DNA of 40,907 nucleotides, from contig WRFS01000017.1 of the NCBI GenBank assembly GCA_009778695.1, positions 1-40,907 on the forward strand. Reading direction: 5' to 3'. The DNA is from Oscillospiraceae bacterium (GTDB lineage Bacteria; Bacillota; Clostridia; TANB77; CAG-508). The notes under the pieces are model-generated. The model did not search any database. It saw only the letters and a list, made by a program, of their open reading frames with translations, and had not been told where the DNA came from. How positions within the stretch are numbered: the stretch's first letter is position 1; each line of letters opens with the position of its first letter. Positions 24,490-32,789 of the stretch are shown in pieces. A program made the translations under genes and the position numbers.

Positions 24490-26421
24490 ATGGAAACAGA
24501 AGAAAACAAACTAAGTATAATGGAGCAAATGCGTATAGAATGGGAAGAAAGAATAGAAAAAGAAAAATATTTATGGGATGAGTATTGTAAAATGCCGCTT
24601 CGAGCAAATATAAATAATATTAGAACAGATTTATTCTATGTTTCTATATATCCTCATCCTTTTACAATTAAGCCAGATAAACCAGAGACATCACAAATTG
24701 TTCTAGGAATGTTTAACCTACCTACAATACTTACATTAAAGGAATTAAAAGATTTGATTGCAAGAGGGGGAAGGACGTTTTTTGGTGGATATTTTCTTAA
24801 TAGTAATTATTATAAACAAGTATATGGCAACATTACAGAAGAAGCAATATTGCGTGAAACACTATTTGCGTGGCAAGTATTGTATCAAAAAGCAATAGGA
24901 ACATCAAATCAAGAAATACAAAATATGCGTTGTGGTAAAGAATTTGCTCTAAAAACAGAATTAAAGAATAATATTACAAATTTGGAGAAGTATTTTGGAA
25001 TGGTACATATTTTTGCCCTTGATGTAGATAAAAAGGAAGATGAACAAAAGAATAAAGTTAATCTTCCATATGGGCAATTATTTCAAGAAGTAAAGCAAAA
25101 ATTAATAGACTTAGACCTTAATACACTTCTTGCATATAGAACATTCAGTAATAACCAAGATGAAGGCATAGAAAAGTTTAGATTACTATTTAAAACAGAT
25201 GTACCAATATTTGACTGGGATTTATTCCATGCAATGATATTTGGATTACAAGATATGTTTGAAGGTTACTTCGATGATAATTGTACAAATCCAAATAGAA
25301 TGTATTTTGGCAGTACAAATGGGATAATAGAAGATGATGACCCTATTTTTGGAGAATCTGTAGAATTGGATAAGTTTTTTCAAATACTAGCACTATGGTA
25401 TGAAAAAATATACATGAACAAAGTAATGGATAAGGATAATCCTAGGAAACATTTTCAAAGAGATTTTAAGTCATATATGGCTAGCTTAGGTATAAATACC
25501 ATTAATAATGTACCTCACGTTATTAAACGTGTTTTAACACAGGAGCAAGTTGACCTATTACATAATCATAGAATGGAAACAAATAATGCTAGTATATTTC
25601 CAGAATATCATTTCAATCTAAGCGGAGCAGACCATGAAAAAATATTTGGAGAAAATTTGGGGAATTCGGTTAGTTCTCTATATTATATATACTATAGAAC
25701 AATAACCAAAATCCCCAACAAAGATGAACAAGAATTTTATGAAATTTGTATGCTGAATGAGAGACCAACAAGAACAATAAAAGGGGTAGTTGTAACATCG
25801 GATGATGTGGATATAACAACTGACTTAGATGAGGATACAAATGTAATAGTTGATAACTTTGTTGCTAACCCGAGTCGTAAAAGGTTTGTAGGAAATCAAA
25901 ATCAAACTATGAAAATGGGGAAAAGGTCAGTAGATATTGATGTGTTATTAGGCAAATGTCAGCTAGTCAGAGAACTTGAAGAAAATAAGCCAAGACACTT
26001 TGAAAATAAAGAGATTTTAGGAATAAATTTAAACTTAAATCGCTTAATTGTAAAATTTAAAGATAAGCAGGATAAACAACATCAAATTGTGGGAAAAGAC
26101 TATTTTAAGCACTTAATGGGAAGATATTGTAAAGTACATCCAGAAGAAACTGAGAAGAATTGGGAATGGCATGCAGACTACAATGAGAATAAATATCAAT
26201 TCTCTAAAAGATGTAATGGTTATTGTAAATACTGTAATAAATGTGAACATGCAAAGAATATGGTAGATACTGTAACAGTCAAAAGGGCAAATATAACAAA
26301 GAAAGATGTATCAGAAGATTATATAACGCTAGATGAGGCAAGGGGAATATTAGAAATAATAGAAAGGGGAGCTATCAACAATGAGGGTGAACGATGTAAT
26401 TGGTTTAAAAGACTGGAATAA
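24490..26421 (+). CDS. AEP-like primase of the integrative element
   Basis: A 643-residue protein. The core (about 165-290) resembles plasmid and viral archaeo-eukaryotic primases: the metal pair in FALDVDKKEDE (D178, D180), an FRLLFKTD strand near 230-237, and CTNPNRMYFGSTNG near 265-278, a pattern commonly seen in element-encoded primases. A long linker follows. Near the C-terminus, CNGYCKYCNKC is a zinc-ribbon-like cluster, as often found in primases. GAAAGGTGG precedes the ATG. The end overlaps the helicase gene by 41 nt, so the two are translationally coupled. The fold is inferred from motifs; a structure-based search would settle it. Confidence 0.7.
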   Translation: METEENKLSIMEQMRIEWEERIEKEKYLWDEYCKMPLRANINNIRTDLFYVSIYPHPFTIKPDKPETSQIVLGMFNLPTILTLKELKDLIARGGRTFFGGYFLNSNYYKQVYGNITEEAILRETLFAWQVLYQKAIGTSNQEIQNMRCGKEFALKTELKNNITNLEKYFGMVHIFALDVDKKEDEQKNKVNLPYGQLFQEVKQKLIDLDLNTLLAYRTFSNNQDEGIEKFRLLFKTDVPIFDWDLFHAMIFGLQDMFEGYFDDNCTNPNRMYFGSTNGIIEDDDPIFGESVELDKFFQILALWYEKIYMNKVMDKDNPRKHFQRDFKSYMASLGINTINNVPHVIKRVLTQEQVDLLHNHRMETNNASIFPEYHFNLSGADHEKIFGENLGNSVSSLYYIYYRTITKIPNKDEQEFYEICMLNERPTRTIKGVVVTSDDVDITTDLDEDTNVIVDNFVANPSRKRFVGNQNQTMKMGKRSVDIDVLLGKCQLVRELEENKPRHFENKEILGINLNLNRLIVKFKDKQDKQHQIVGKDYFKHLMGRYCKVHPEETEKNWEWHADYNENKYQFSKRCNGYCKYCNKCEHAKNMVDTVTVKRANITKKDVSEDYITLDEARGILEIIERGAINNEGERCNWFKRLE

Positions 26422-27898
26422 TACTAATGTATATATTATAAAATCAGGAACAGGAACAAGTAAAACGGAAACAGCAAAGAGGTTAATAAAAGAGATAGAA
26501 CAAGACCAAAACAAAAAATTCAGAAATATTTTTTATGCTGTACCTACAAATAAATTAAAAAGAGATATAGCAAATAATAGATTTGGAAAAGAAATTAAAT
26601 TTAAAATGACTCCAGATTTTGATGAGTTAAAAGATAGAGAATTAAAAAGAAAGTTAAATTTCTATCAGGAAAGAGGGTTGTACAAACAATTAAAAAAATA
26701 CATAAAAAATTTATTAAGTACAGGATTTGTTTTAGATGTAAACGATTCAATAATATTAAATGAATATGTATGTTGCCAAAAGGAGCTAAAAGATTATAGA
26801 GGAGTAATATTGACAACACATAAAAGATTTATATATATGCCACCTCAAGCATATATAGATTCTATTGTAATAATAGATGAAGATTTCATAGAGACGTTAT
26901 ATGAGGTTGTAGACTTTACAGTCGGAGACGTAGGATACGCTAGTGCAAATATACCAAGTTTAAAAGATTTGATAGATTTTAGAATATCAGAAATTGTGGG
27001 AAAACCATATAAAGAGATAAATAAATTAACTCCATTGAATTATTATTATGATACTGTGGATATAGCAGAAAATGAGATATTAGAGAACGATGTAAATATC
27101 AACATATTTGATTTTTTAGATTCAAGTTATGTTTACATGTACAATCCTGTTGATAATGCAAATGAGGAAGTTTCAGATACAACAATAATAAGATGTATGT
27201 TAGTAAGACCTTTGCCATTTATGCACACCATAATTATGTCGGCTACAATAAATCAGCATATGTGGAAAGATATACTAAGTGAACAATCAAGAAAGGTATA
27301 TTTTGCAGAAGTGCCAAAGGTTAAATATGCAGGCAACTTAAGACTCATGGGGAAACATAGTTATTCGAGAGAATATTTTAAACAAAACGAAGGGCTTTTT
27401 AGGCAAATTGTGGACAAGCATAAAGATATAACAAACATGAATATAATTTCATTTGAAAAAATGTTAATTGAGGAAGGTATTTCTGGTGAAAACATACATC
27501 ATTTCTTTTCTATGTTAGGAGTGGATACATTAAATGGAAAACCATTAACTATTATTGGAAAGCCAGAAAAAAATGATTTGTATTACAAATTTTTAGCGTA
27601 TGCTATTTATGGGGTAAACTTTGAAAACACAGAAAGGGTTTATATGGAAGTAGAAACAGATGAGTATATTTTTTGGTTATATACTTATGAGCAAGAGGAG
27701 TTAAGAAATATACATATGTGGGTAATACAAACAGAGTTAGAACAATGCATTGGTCGTGCAAGATTAGTAATGCCAGAAAATAAGGATACCATTGTAAATG
27801 TGTATTGTGGATTTCCTCCTTCACAAGCGGAGATAGTAATAGATGATGAGTTAGATAATATTCCAAGTAAGTGGAAACCAAAGAAAAAAGATATATAA
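26381..27898 (+). CDS. Element-encoded superfamily II-like helicase
   Basis: A 505-residue protein. Motifs in order: Walker A KSGTGTSKTE (residues 21-30), AVPTNKLKRD (motif Ia-like, about 53-62), VIIDED (163-168) as Walker B, IIMSATI as motif III, and QCIGRARLV as the arginine-finger motif VI near the end. It lacks obvious specificity domains. It overlaps the primase gene by 41 nt, in a different frame, with AGGGGAG before its ATG. Together they look like a minimal primase-helicase replication unit. It could alternatively act in element maintenance. Confidence 0.78.
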   Translation: MRVNDVIGLKDWNNTNVYIIKSGTGTSKTETAKRLIKEIEQDQNKKFRNIFYAVPTNKLKRDIANNRFGKEIKFKMTPDFDELKDRELKRKLNFYQERGLYKQLKKYIKNLLSTGFVLDVNDSIILNEYVCCQKELKDYRGVILTTHKRFIYMPPQAYIDSIVIIDEDFIETLYEVVDFTVGDVGYASANIPSLKDLIDFRISEIVGKPYKEINKLTPLNYYYDTVDIAENEILENDVNINIFDFLDSSYVYMYNPVDNANEEVSDTTIIRCMLVRPLPFMHTIIMSATINQHMWKDILSEQSRKVYFAEVPKVKYAGNLRLMGKHSYSREYFKQNEGLFRQIVDKHKDITNMNIISFEKMLIEEGISGENIHHFFSMLGVDTLNGKPLTIIGKPEKNDLYYKFLAYAIYGVNFENTERVYMEVETDEYIFWLYTYEQEELRNIHMWVIQTELEQCIGRARLVMPENKDTIVNVYCGFPPSQAEIVIDDELDNIPSKWKPKKKDI

Positions 27899-27905
27899 AC
27901 CCCAT

Positions 27906-28030
27906 ATTCGTAAAGCTATACCTTTGTGAATATGCTAAAAACACCTTTAAATTACATTCGTAAAGGTTATAAAATTATTTTACGAATGTTCGTAAAAACG
28001 CTTGACAATTTACGAATACTATTGTATAAT
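27906..28030 (+). promoter_or_regulatory. ATTCGTAAA iterons and resolvase promoter (candidate res or origin site)
   Basis: ATTCGTAAA occurs at 27906-27914 and 27956-27964. An almost perfect 20-bp dyad TTTTACGAATGTTCGTAAAA spans 27978-27997. TTTACGAAT at 28009-28017 lies inside the spacer of a strong promoter, TTGACA (28002-28007) and TATAAT (28025-28030). A degenerate copy is at 27923-27931. Iterated sites directly upstream of a serine resolvase fit a res site with autoregulation; iterons of a replication origin are the alternative. Confidence 0.65.
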
Positions 28031-28058
28031 GAATACATGGTAAGGAAGGTGTTTTAAA

Positions 28059-28674
28059 ATGGAAGAACAAAAAAAGTATGGATATGCGAGGGTTTCAACA
28101 AAAAATCAAAATGAAGATAGACAAATTAAGTCATTACTAGAATACGGAATATCACAAGAAAGGCTATTTGTGGATAAAGTAAGTGGAAAGGATTTTAATA
28201 GAGCAGAGTATCAAACAGTAAAAAGAATGTTAAAAGATAGCAAAGGTAGTTTACTTGTTGTTCCATCAATAGACAGACTTCGGAAGAAATTACAAGGAAA
28301 TAATCAAAGAATGGCAAGAAATAACAACAGAATGTGGGGCTGATATAAAAATATTGGATATGGGATTATTAGATACTAGATTGCACAAAGACCTTCTAGG
28401 TACATTCATTTCTGATTTAATCCTTCAAGTGTTATCTTTTGTGAGTGAACAAGAGAGGAGTAACATAAGAAAAAGACAGGAAGAAGGTATTGCAGTAGCA
28501 AAGGCTAAAGGAAAACATCTAGGTAGACCGAAAGCAGAAATAACAGATGAATTTATGAAAGAATGGAAGAAATGGAAACAAGGAAAACAGACAGCAAACC
28601 AAACAATGATAAATACTAAAACAAAAAGAACTACTTTTTATAAATTAGCAAATGAATTAGAAAAAAGCAAATAG
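28059..28674 (+). CDS. Serine resolvase/invertase requiring a +1 shift at CGG
   Basis: Two frames make one 204-residue small serine recombinase. The catalytic serine lies in YARVSTKNQNEDRQ (about residues 8-21). At codon 75 (28281-28283) the 0-frame codon is CGG after CTT; skipping its C reads GGA AGA AAT TAC. The family motif S-I-D-R-L-G-R-N-Y is thereby completed exactly, with Gly at the shift. The rest follows well-conserved wording: ILDMGLLDTR, DLLGTFISDLILQ, ERSNIRKRQEEGIA, and a C-terminal helix-turn-helix after GRPKAE. The length is 615 nt plus one skipped. AAGGAAGGTG precedes the ATG. It probably resolves element multimers or inverts DNA using the iterated sites upstream. If CGG is not shifted, the product is a dead 94-residue fragment. 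Confidence 0.88.
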
Positions 28675-28691
28675 TTATTGACTAAAGCACT

Positions 28692-28735
28692 ACTCCCGCC
28701 CGTATTAAAAGTGTTTCGAGGCAGGAGTTTTTTTA
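28692..28735 (+). terminator. Terminator after the resolvase
   Basis: ACTCCCGCC (28692-28700) pairs with GGCAGGAGT (28720-28728), one mismatch, followed by a T-run. Confidence 0.75.
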
Positions 28736-28771
28736 TATTGGGGAGGGTGTACATTCAGCTCGATAGAAAAA

Positions 28772-28948
28772 TTAGTCCTCCAAATTTTCTAAACCATACT
28801 CAATAATTTGATTAACAACACTATTAAAACTAATTTTGTTTTCTTCTGCTAGTTTAGTAATTTTATCATATGTACTACCACTTATTCTTATGGTTCTAGT
28901 AATAGTATCATTACTTTTTATATCAGATTTAATTTTTAATTTACTCAT
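28772..28948 (-). CDS. Ribbon-helix-helix DNA-binding protein
   Basis: A 58-residue gene too short for common length cut-offs. It reads MSKLKIKSDIKSNDTITRTI, a beta-strand RTIRISGSTYDK, then two helices (ITKLAEENKIS, FNSVVNQIIEYGLENL), the CopG/Arc-type fold. AGGGTGATG precedes the ATG. It diverges from the SHOCT-domain gene across a region with TTGTACACAAAAA operators, which it probably binds, controlling itself and the neighbouring genes. Confidence 0.82.
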   Translation of the reverse strand: MSKLKIKSDIKSNDTITRTIRISGSTYDKITKLAEENKISFNSVVNQIIEYGLENLED

Positions 28949-28965
28949 TTCATCACCCTAAGACA

Positions 28966-29012
28966 TTGTACACAAAAAATATTTCAAAATAAGTGTACAT
29001 TTTTGTGTACAA
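28966..29012. promoter_or_regulatory. Divergent operator for the RHH regulator
   Basis: TTGTACACAAAAA (28966-28978) and its exact reverse complement TTTTTGTGTACAA (29000-29012), with a half copy GTGTACA at 28993-28999, lie in the divergent promoter region. The centre-to-centre spacing is 34 bp, about three helical turns. Confidence 0.7.
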
Positions 29013-29079
29013 AATAAAAATAGTGTGGTAAAATGTAACTAATTGTTAAAATATTTGAAAATTGAAAGGTGGTATTGTA

Positions 29080-30003
29080 ATGGGGTCAGTGGTTGTATTT
29101 ATAGTAATATTATTTATAGTAATAGTAGTTCTAAGTATTATAGGTGCTGTTATAAGAGGTAGCACATTAAAGAATATTAAGGGAAACGCTACTCAAAGAG
29201 AAGAAGATACATTGAGAAATAAAAATTTTGTTGCAGACAAAACTATATCTTCTGAATGGTGGCGAGTAATGATAAATAAAAAGGATAAACAGCTTGCTTT
29301 ATGTAGTGGGATAGTTTCAATAATTCCATTTAATGAGATACTAGAATGTGAAATAATTGAAAATAGTAACACAATTAAGAAAGGTGGAGTTGGGAGAGCA
29401 ATAGTTGGAGGTGTTATAGCTGGAGGTGTTGGAGCTATTGTAGGGGCTAGTACAAGAAAAAGCAGTAATATAGTTAACTCATTACAAGTAAGAATAGTTA
29501 CAAGTAATATTGAAAAACCTTTACATACAATAGGTTTAATAACTGAAAACACCAAAGCTTTAAAGGGCGAAATGACAAAAAATAATCCATACTATATTGA
29601 GTCGATGAGATTTGCAAATGAAGTGTATGCAACAGTGATGGCTATTATAAATGAAAACAAAGCAGAATCTACTAATGTTCAAAACGGTAAAGATGAAAGC
29701 GATAAAAACTTTATTGAAGAAATAGAAAAGCTTAACAAATTAAAGCAAGATGGAATAATCACAGAACAGGAATTTGAACAAGGAAAGCAAAAAATATTAT
29801 TTGCAAGCAATACAGATAATTTAAAAGATAATTCTAATGAGGTACAAGTTCAAAAAAATATAAATAAGGATAATGAGTTAAATAATATATTTATGAGCTG
29901 TAATGGAAGCAGAATTGAAACTGTAAAAAGGATAAGTAAAATAAAAGGTATAGGGTTACGAGAAGCAAAAGAGCTATTTGATGAATGGGAGAAGAACAAT
30001 TAG
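29080..30003 (+). CDS. Membrane-anchored SHOCT-domain protein with L7/L12-like tail
   Basis: A 307-residue protein from the ATG at 29080 (behind AAAGGTGG; the TTG at 29062 is less likely). Residues 3-27 are a membrane helix. A glycine-rich hydrophobic stretch (GGVGRAIVGGVIAGGVGAIV, about 100-120) may be a second membrane segment. A short SHOCT motif (EEIEKLNKLKQDGIITEQEF) lies near 215-234. The last 35 residues resemble the ribosomal L7/L12 C-terminal helix pattern (VKRISKIKGIGLREAKELFD). This architecture occurs in phage and element cargo of Firmicutes; the function is unknown. The expression is probably set by the RHH operator. Confidence 0.72.
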   Translation: MGSVVVFIVILFIVIVVLSIIGAVIRGSTLKNIKGNATQREEDTLRNKNFVADKTISSEWWRVMINKKDKQLALCSGIVSIIPFNEILECEIIENSNTIKKGGVGRAIVGGVIAGGVGAIVGASTRKSSNIVNSLQVRIVTSNIEKPLHTIGLITENTKALKGEMTKNNPYYIESMRFANEVYATVMAIINENKAESTNVQNGKDESDKNFIEEIEKLNKLKQDGIITEQEFEQGKQKILFASNTDNLKDNSNEVQVQKNINKDNELNNIFMSCNGSRIETVKRISKIKGIGLREAKELFDEWEKNN

Positions 30004-30022
30004 AACAAATGGAGGTACGAAT

Positions 30023-30265
30023 ATGGAAGATAAAAAAGTTAGTGGAACAGCTATTTTTGTTGGTATTTGTATTGCAATGTTTCTTATAACTTTGATAATT
30101 TTAATAATTGGAATAAATAAAACACTTTCAGATAGCTATCCAGAGAGTTATAAAGATAGAGAAATGAAAGCATTTCAAATACAAATGAACGAAGACCCAA
30201 AGACATGGAATGCAACAGAAAGAAAAAGGTTTGATGATTTTATGGATTGGCAATCAAAACAGTAA
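30023..30265 (+). CDS. Small single-helix membrane protein
   Basis: An 80-residue protein with ATG at 30023 behind GGAGG. Residues 7-33 form one membrane helix (TAIFVGICIAMFLITLIILI). The rest is charged, ending DDFMDWQSKQ. It follows the SHOCT gene by 19 nt and ends before a terminator, so the two form an operon. Unknown function. Confidence 0.65.
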   Translation: MEDKKVSGTAIFVGICIAMFLITLIILIIGINKTLSDSYPESYKDREMKAFQIQMNEDPKTWNATERKRFDDFMDWQSKQ

Positions 30266-30276
30266 TAAAACGAGAG

Positions 30277-30300
30277 AGCAGGAGCTTATTCCTGCTTTTT
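30277..30300 (+). terminator. Terminator after the small membrane gene
   Basis: AGCAGGA (30277-30283) pairs with TCCTGCT (30290-30296), followed by T residues. Confidence 0.8.
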
Positions 30301-30605
30301 CTGTACTTAAAATTTAGAGCAATTTGGAGACGTTTTAGAAAGGGAGACATAGTTCTTGTTGTTTCAAAATGGAGATATGATTGTAGATTAACGTTGATGG
30401 AGAGGATATGTTCTCCGCAGGGTTATATGACAAATATTGTAGGAAAATGATATATTATGAAATATCTTGTTTTGTCAGGAGCGGGAAGGGTTTTAAGGTA
30501 TATTTAATGTAAACTTATTTAAACATTAAAATATTATTTTTAAGTTGTGTTTTTTATGATATAATTAGTAAAATAATAATTTATTAAAAAAGAAGGTAGA
30601 TAAAT
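30301..30605. other. Gap with no clear gene
   Basis: A frame through 30301-30450 (…KGDIVLVVSKW… to NIVGK) reads as protein-like but has no start or ribosome site of its own. It could be the 3' remnant of a lost gene. From 30460 the sequence is AT-rich, and TATAAT near 30558 may be a -10 box for the next gene. Confidence 0.4.
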
Positions 30606-31403
30606 ATGAAAAAAATTAAGATTAATACATGGAGAAAAATTTTATTTTATGGTTCAATGTTACTTTTTATAATATCATTCATAATACTTTTTCGACAAGA
30701 AACAACTAATAAATTAGAACTGATTTTTGGGACTTTTTTTATTGGGTTATCAATAAATTTATTTTCTGCTATGTTGTTAATTCTTATGTTAGACAGAAAA
30801 AAAGAACAACAAGAAATTGAAGATAATAAAAAAAGAATAGGATTTATCATTAGGGATTTAGAGGATAAAATAAGAGGATTCAATGTTTCAATAACTTATA
30901 TGTATAGGAAAATAATAGGTGAGGCTAAAGATTCAGATGTTATATATAAAAATATAGATAAGTTTTGTGAACAAATAGAAAAAATTGACTTATTGAAAAG
31001 AAGCAATACGAGGAAATGTACAATATCTAATGACAGGATTGATATTAAGAATTTTTCTCATAATATTACTTGGAAAGAATATTATGAGGTTACTTATAAA
31101 AACTATCTAGCGGAAATTTACAACATTAAAAAGAATTACTTTTATGTTCTAAATGGGGAACTAGTAGAATTAATAGATAAACTATTGCAATATCATAATG
31201 GAGACAGATATATCGATATGGCATATCAAAATATTTGTATTATATATATGATGAATGATGAAATTGTACATGAAGAAAAACAGAAAAATAATGTGGTCGA
31301 TTCAAAAGAAAATATTGAAATAACAGATTTAAAGCATATATTAATTCAAACAAAAAATATAATGAACTATCTGAATGATTATGCCTTAAATAATAAAACT
31401 TGA
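30606..31403 (+). CDS. Two-helix membrane protein with coiled cytoplasmic part
   Basis: A 265-residue protein with GAAGG ten or so bases before its ATG. The two membrane helices are near residues 12-29 and 38-61. The remainder is hydrophilic and largely helical, with Lys/Glu-rich segments directly after the second helix. No enzymatic motif is visible. It lies in the cargo part of the element; membrane proteins of this shape occur as immunity or defence accessories, but nothing in the sequence shows such a role. Confidence 0.65.
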   Translation: MKKIKINTWRKILFYGSMLLFIISFIILFRQETTNKLELIFGTFFIGLSINLFSAMLLILMLDRKKEQQEIEDNKKRIGFIIRDLEDKIRGFNVSITYMYRKIIGEAKDSDVIYKNIDKFCEQIEKIDLLKRSNTRKCTISNDRIDIKNFSHNITWKEYYEVTYKNYLAEIYNIKKNYFYVLNGELVELIDKLLQYHNGDRYIDMAYQNICIIYMMNDEIVHEEKQKNNVVDSKENIEITDLKHILIQTKNIMNYLNDYALNNKT

Positions 31404-31447
31404 ATTTTGTTGTACAGTAAGTATTTGCGAGTGGAGGTGTAATAAGA

Positions 31448-31630
31448 ATGAAATATGAAAGTAGATTTAAAACAAATTCCGTTGATAAGAATGTGGAAAT
31501 TTATACTGACAAGGAAACAGGAATACAATATTTGTTTGTCGAAAAAAATTGGGGATGTGGTTTAACAGTGTTATTAGATAGAGATGGAAAGCCATTAATA
31601 GATAAAGATTTAGAAATAAAAGAACAATAA
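31448..31630 (+). CDS. DUF6440-like small protein
   Basis: A 60-residue protein starting MKYESRFKTNSVDKN. The pattern TDKETGIQYLFVEKNWGCGL followed by TVLLDRDGKPLID matches the DUF6440 type found in Firmicutes and their phages, a small single beta-sheet domain of unknown role. GGAGGTG precedes the ATG. It stands alone between a membrane protein and a glycosyltransferase. Confidence 0.75.
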   Translation: MKYESRFKTNSVDKNVEIYTDKETGIQYLFVEKNWGCGLTVLLDRDGKPLIDKDLEIKEQ

Positions 31631-31718
31631 GCTTATTACTTTTATTTTGTATTCTATCGACAAAATTTAAATAATTGCTATATAATATTAAAATAGTAGT
31701 TCAATGAGGAGATATCTT

Positions 31719-32753
31719 ATGCTAAAAGTAAGTATAATAGTTCCTGTTTACAATGATGAAAAATACTTAAAACGATGTTTACAGAGCTTATTTAATCAAA
31801 CATTAAAAGATATTGAAATAATAGCAATAAATGATGGTTCTAAAGACCGAAGTTTAGAAATACTGTACGAATTTCAAAAAAAATATGCTAGTAAAATGGT
31901 TATTGTAGAACAGGAAAATGGTGGTGCAGGAAGTGCAAGAAATGCAGGAATAAATATTGCTAATGGTGAGTTTATAAACTTTATTGATGCTGATGACTAT
32001 TTGGAACAGAATGCTTTAGAAAAAATGTTTAACATTGCTAAAGAAAATAATGTTAAGCTAGTTCGTTGTAATTATAAATCAATTATTGGTCCATTTAAAA
32101 TGAGATATTCTAATAATTGGGGGAAACTAAAAGGAAATCAGATAGTCAACATAAAGAAAAATAAAAATTATATAATTACAGAAACCCCTGCAATTACTAA
32201 CAAATTAATAAGCCGTGATATCTTTGAAACTTTAAGATTTCCAGAAAAAATTAAGTGGGAGGATTTAGCAATAACTCCTGTTATAGTTGCTAGTGCACAA
32301 AGGATTTATCATATGGACGAAGCATTGTATAATTATAGAATTCATAATAATACTACAATATCAGATTTTATTAAAAAAACTTCTAAGATATCTGATATAT
32401 TGCAATGTGTTGAATTATTAAAAAAACATATGAGGGATAGAAAGTTAGATATAGAATATAAAAAGCAAATTGAAGCTATATATATATTGCACTTATTATT
32501 TAGAGTTGAAAATGTTATGACATGGATTGGGTTCCCGAAAAAAGATAAGGTCATTATAATTAATTTAATAATTAATGCTATTGAATTAGAATATCCTAAT
32601 TGGTTGGAATGTAAGTATATTCAAGAATATAAAAATGTGAATATTATCTTTAATCACAGTATGAAAAAATTAGACAGATATTTAGATGATAGATTTAGGC
32701 AAGAAAAGGAAATGCAGACAATAAATGGAAAAATTAATGAAATATTAAAATAA
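31719..32753 (+). CDS. Glycosyltransferase family 2
   Basis: A 344-residue GT-A glycosyltransferase. The N-terminal catalytic domain shows KVSIIVPVYNDEKYL, QTLKDIEIIAINDGSKD, GGAGSARNAG and NFIDADDYLE with the metal-binding DxD-type aspartates. WEDLAITP near residue 185 carries the usual catalytic acidic pair. GAGGAG before the ATG at 31719 sets the start; the ATG at 31704 overlaps that site. There are no membrane helices, so it probably works on the inner membrane face with lipid-linked or surface glycans. As cargo of the element it could alter the host surface. The sugar is unknown. Confidence 0.88.
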   Translation: MLKVSIIVPVYNDEKYLKRCLQSLFNQTLKDIEIIAINDGSKDRSLEILYEFQKKYASKMVIVEQENGGAGSARNAGINIANGEFINFIDADDYLEQNALEKMFNIAKENNVKLVRCNYKSIIGPFKMRYSNNWGKLKGNQIVNIKKNKNYIITETPAITNKLISRDIFETLRFPEKIKWEDLAITPVIVASAQRIYHMDEALYNYRIHNNTTISDFIKKTSKISDILQCVELLKKHMRDRKLDIEYKKQIEAIYILHLLFRVENVMTWIGFPKKDKVIIINLIINAIELEYPNWLECKYIQEYKNVNIIFNHSMKKLDRYLDDRFRQEKEMQTINGKINEILK

Positions 32754-32789
32754 ATATTATATAAAAAATTTAATAGGAGGTATATTTTT

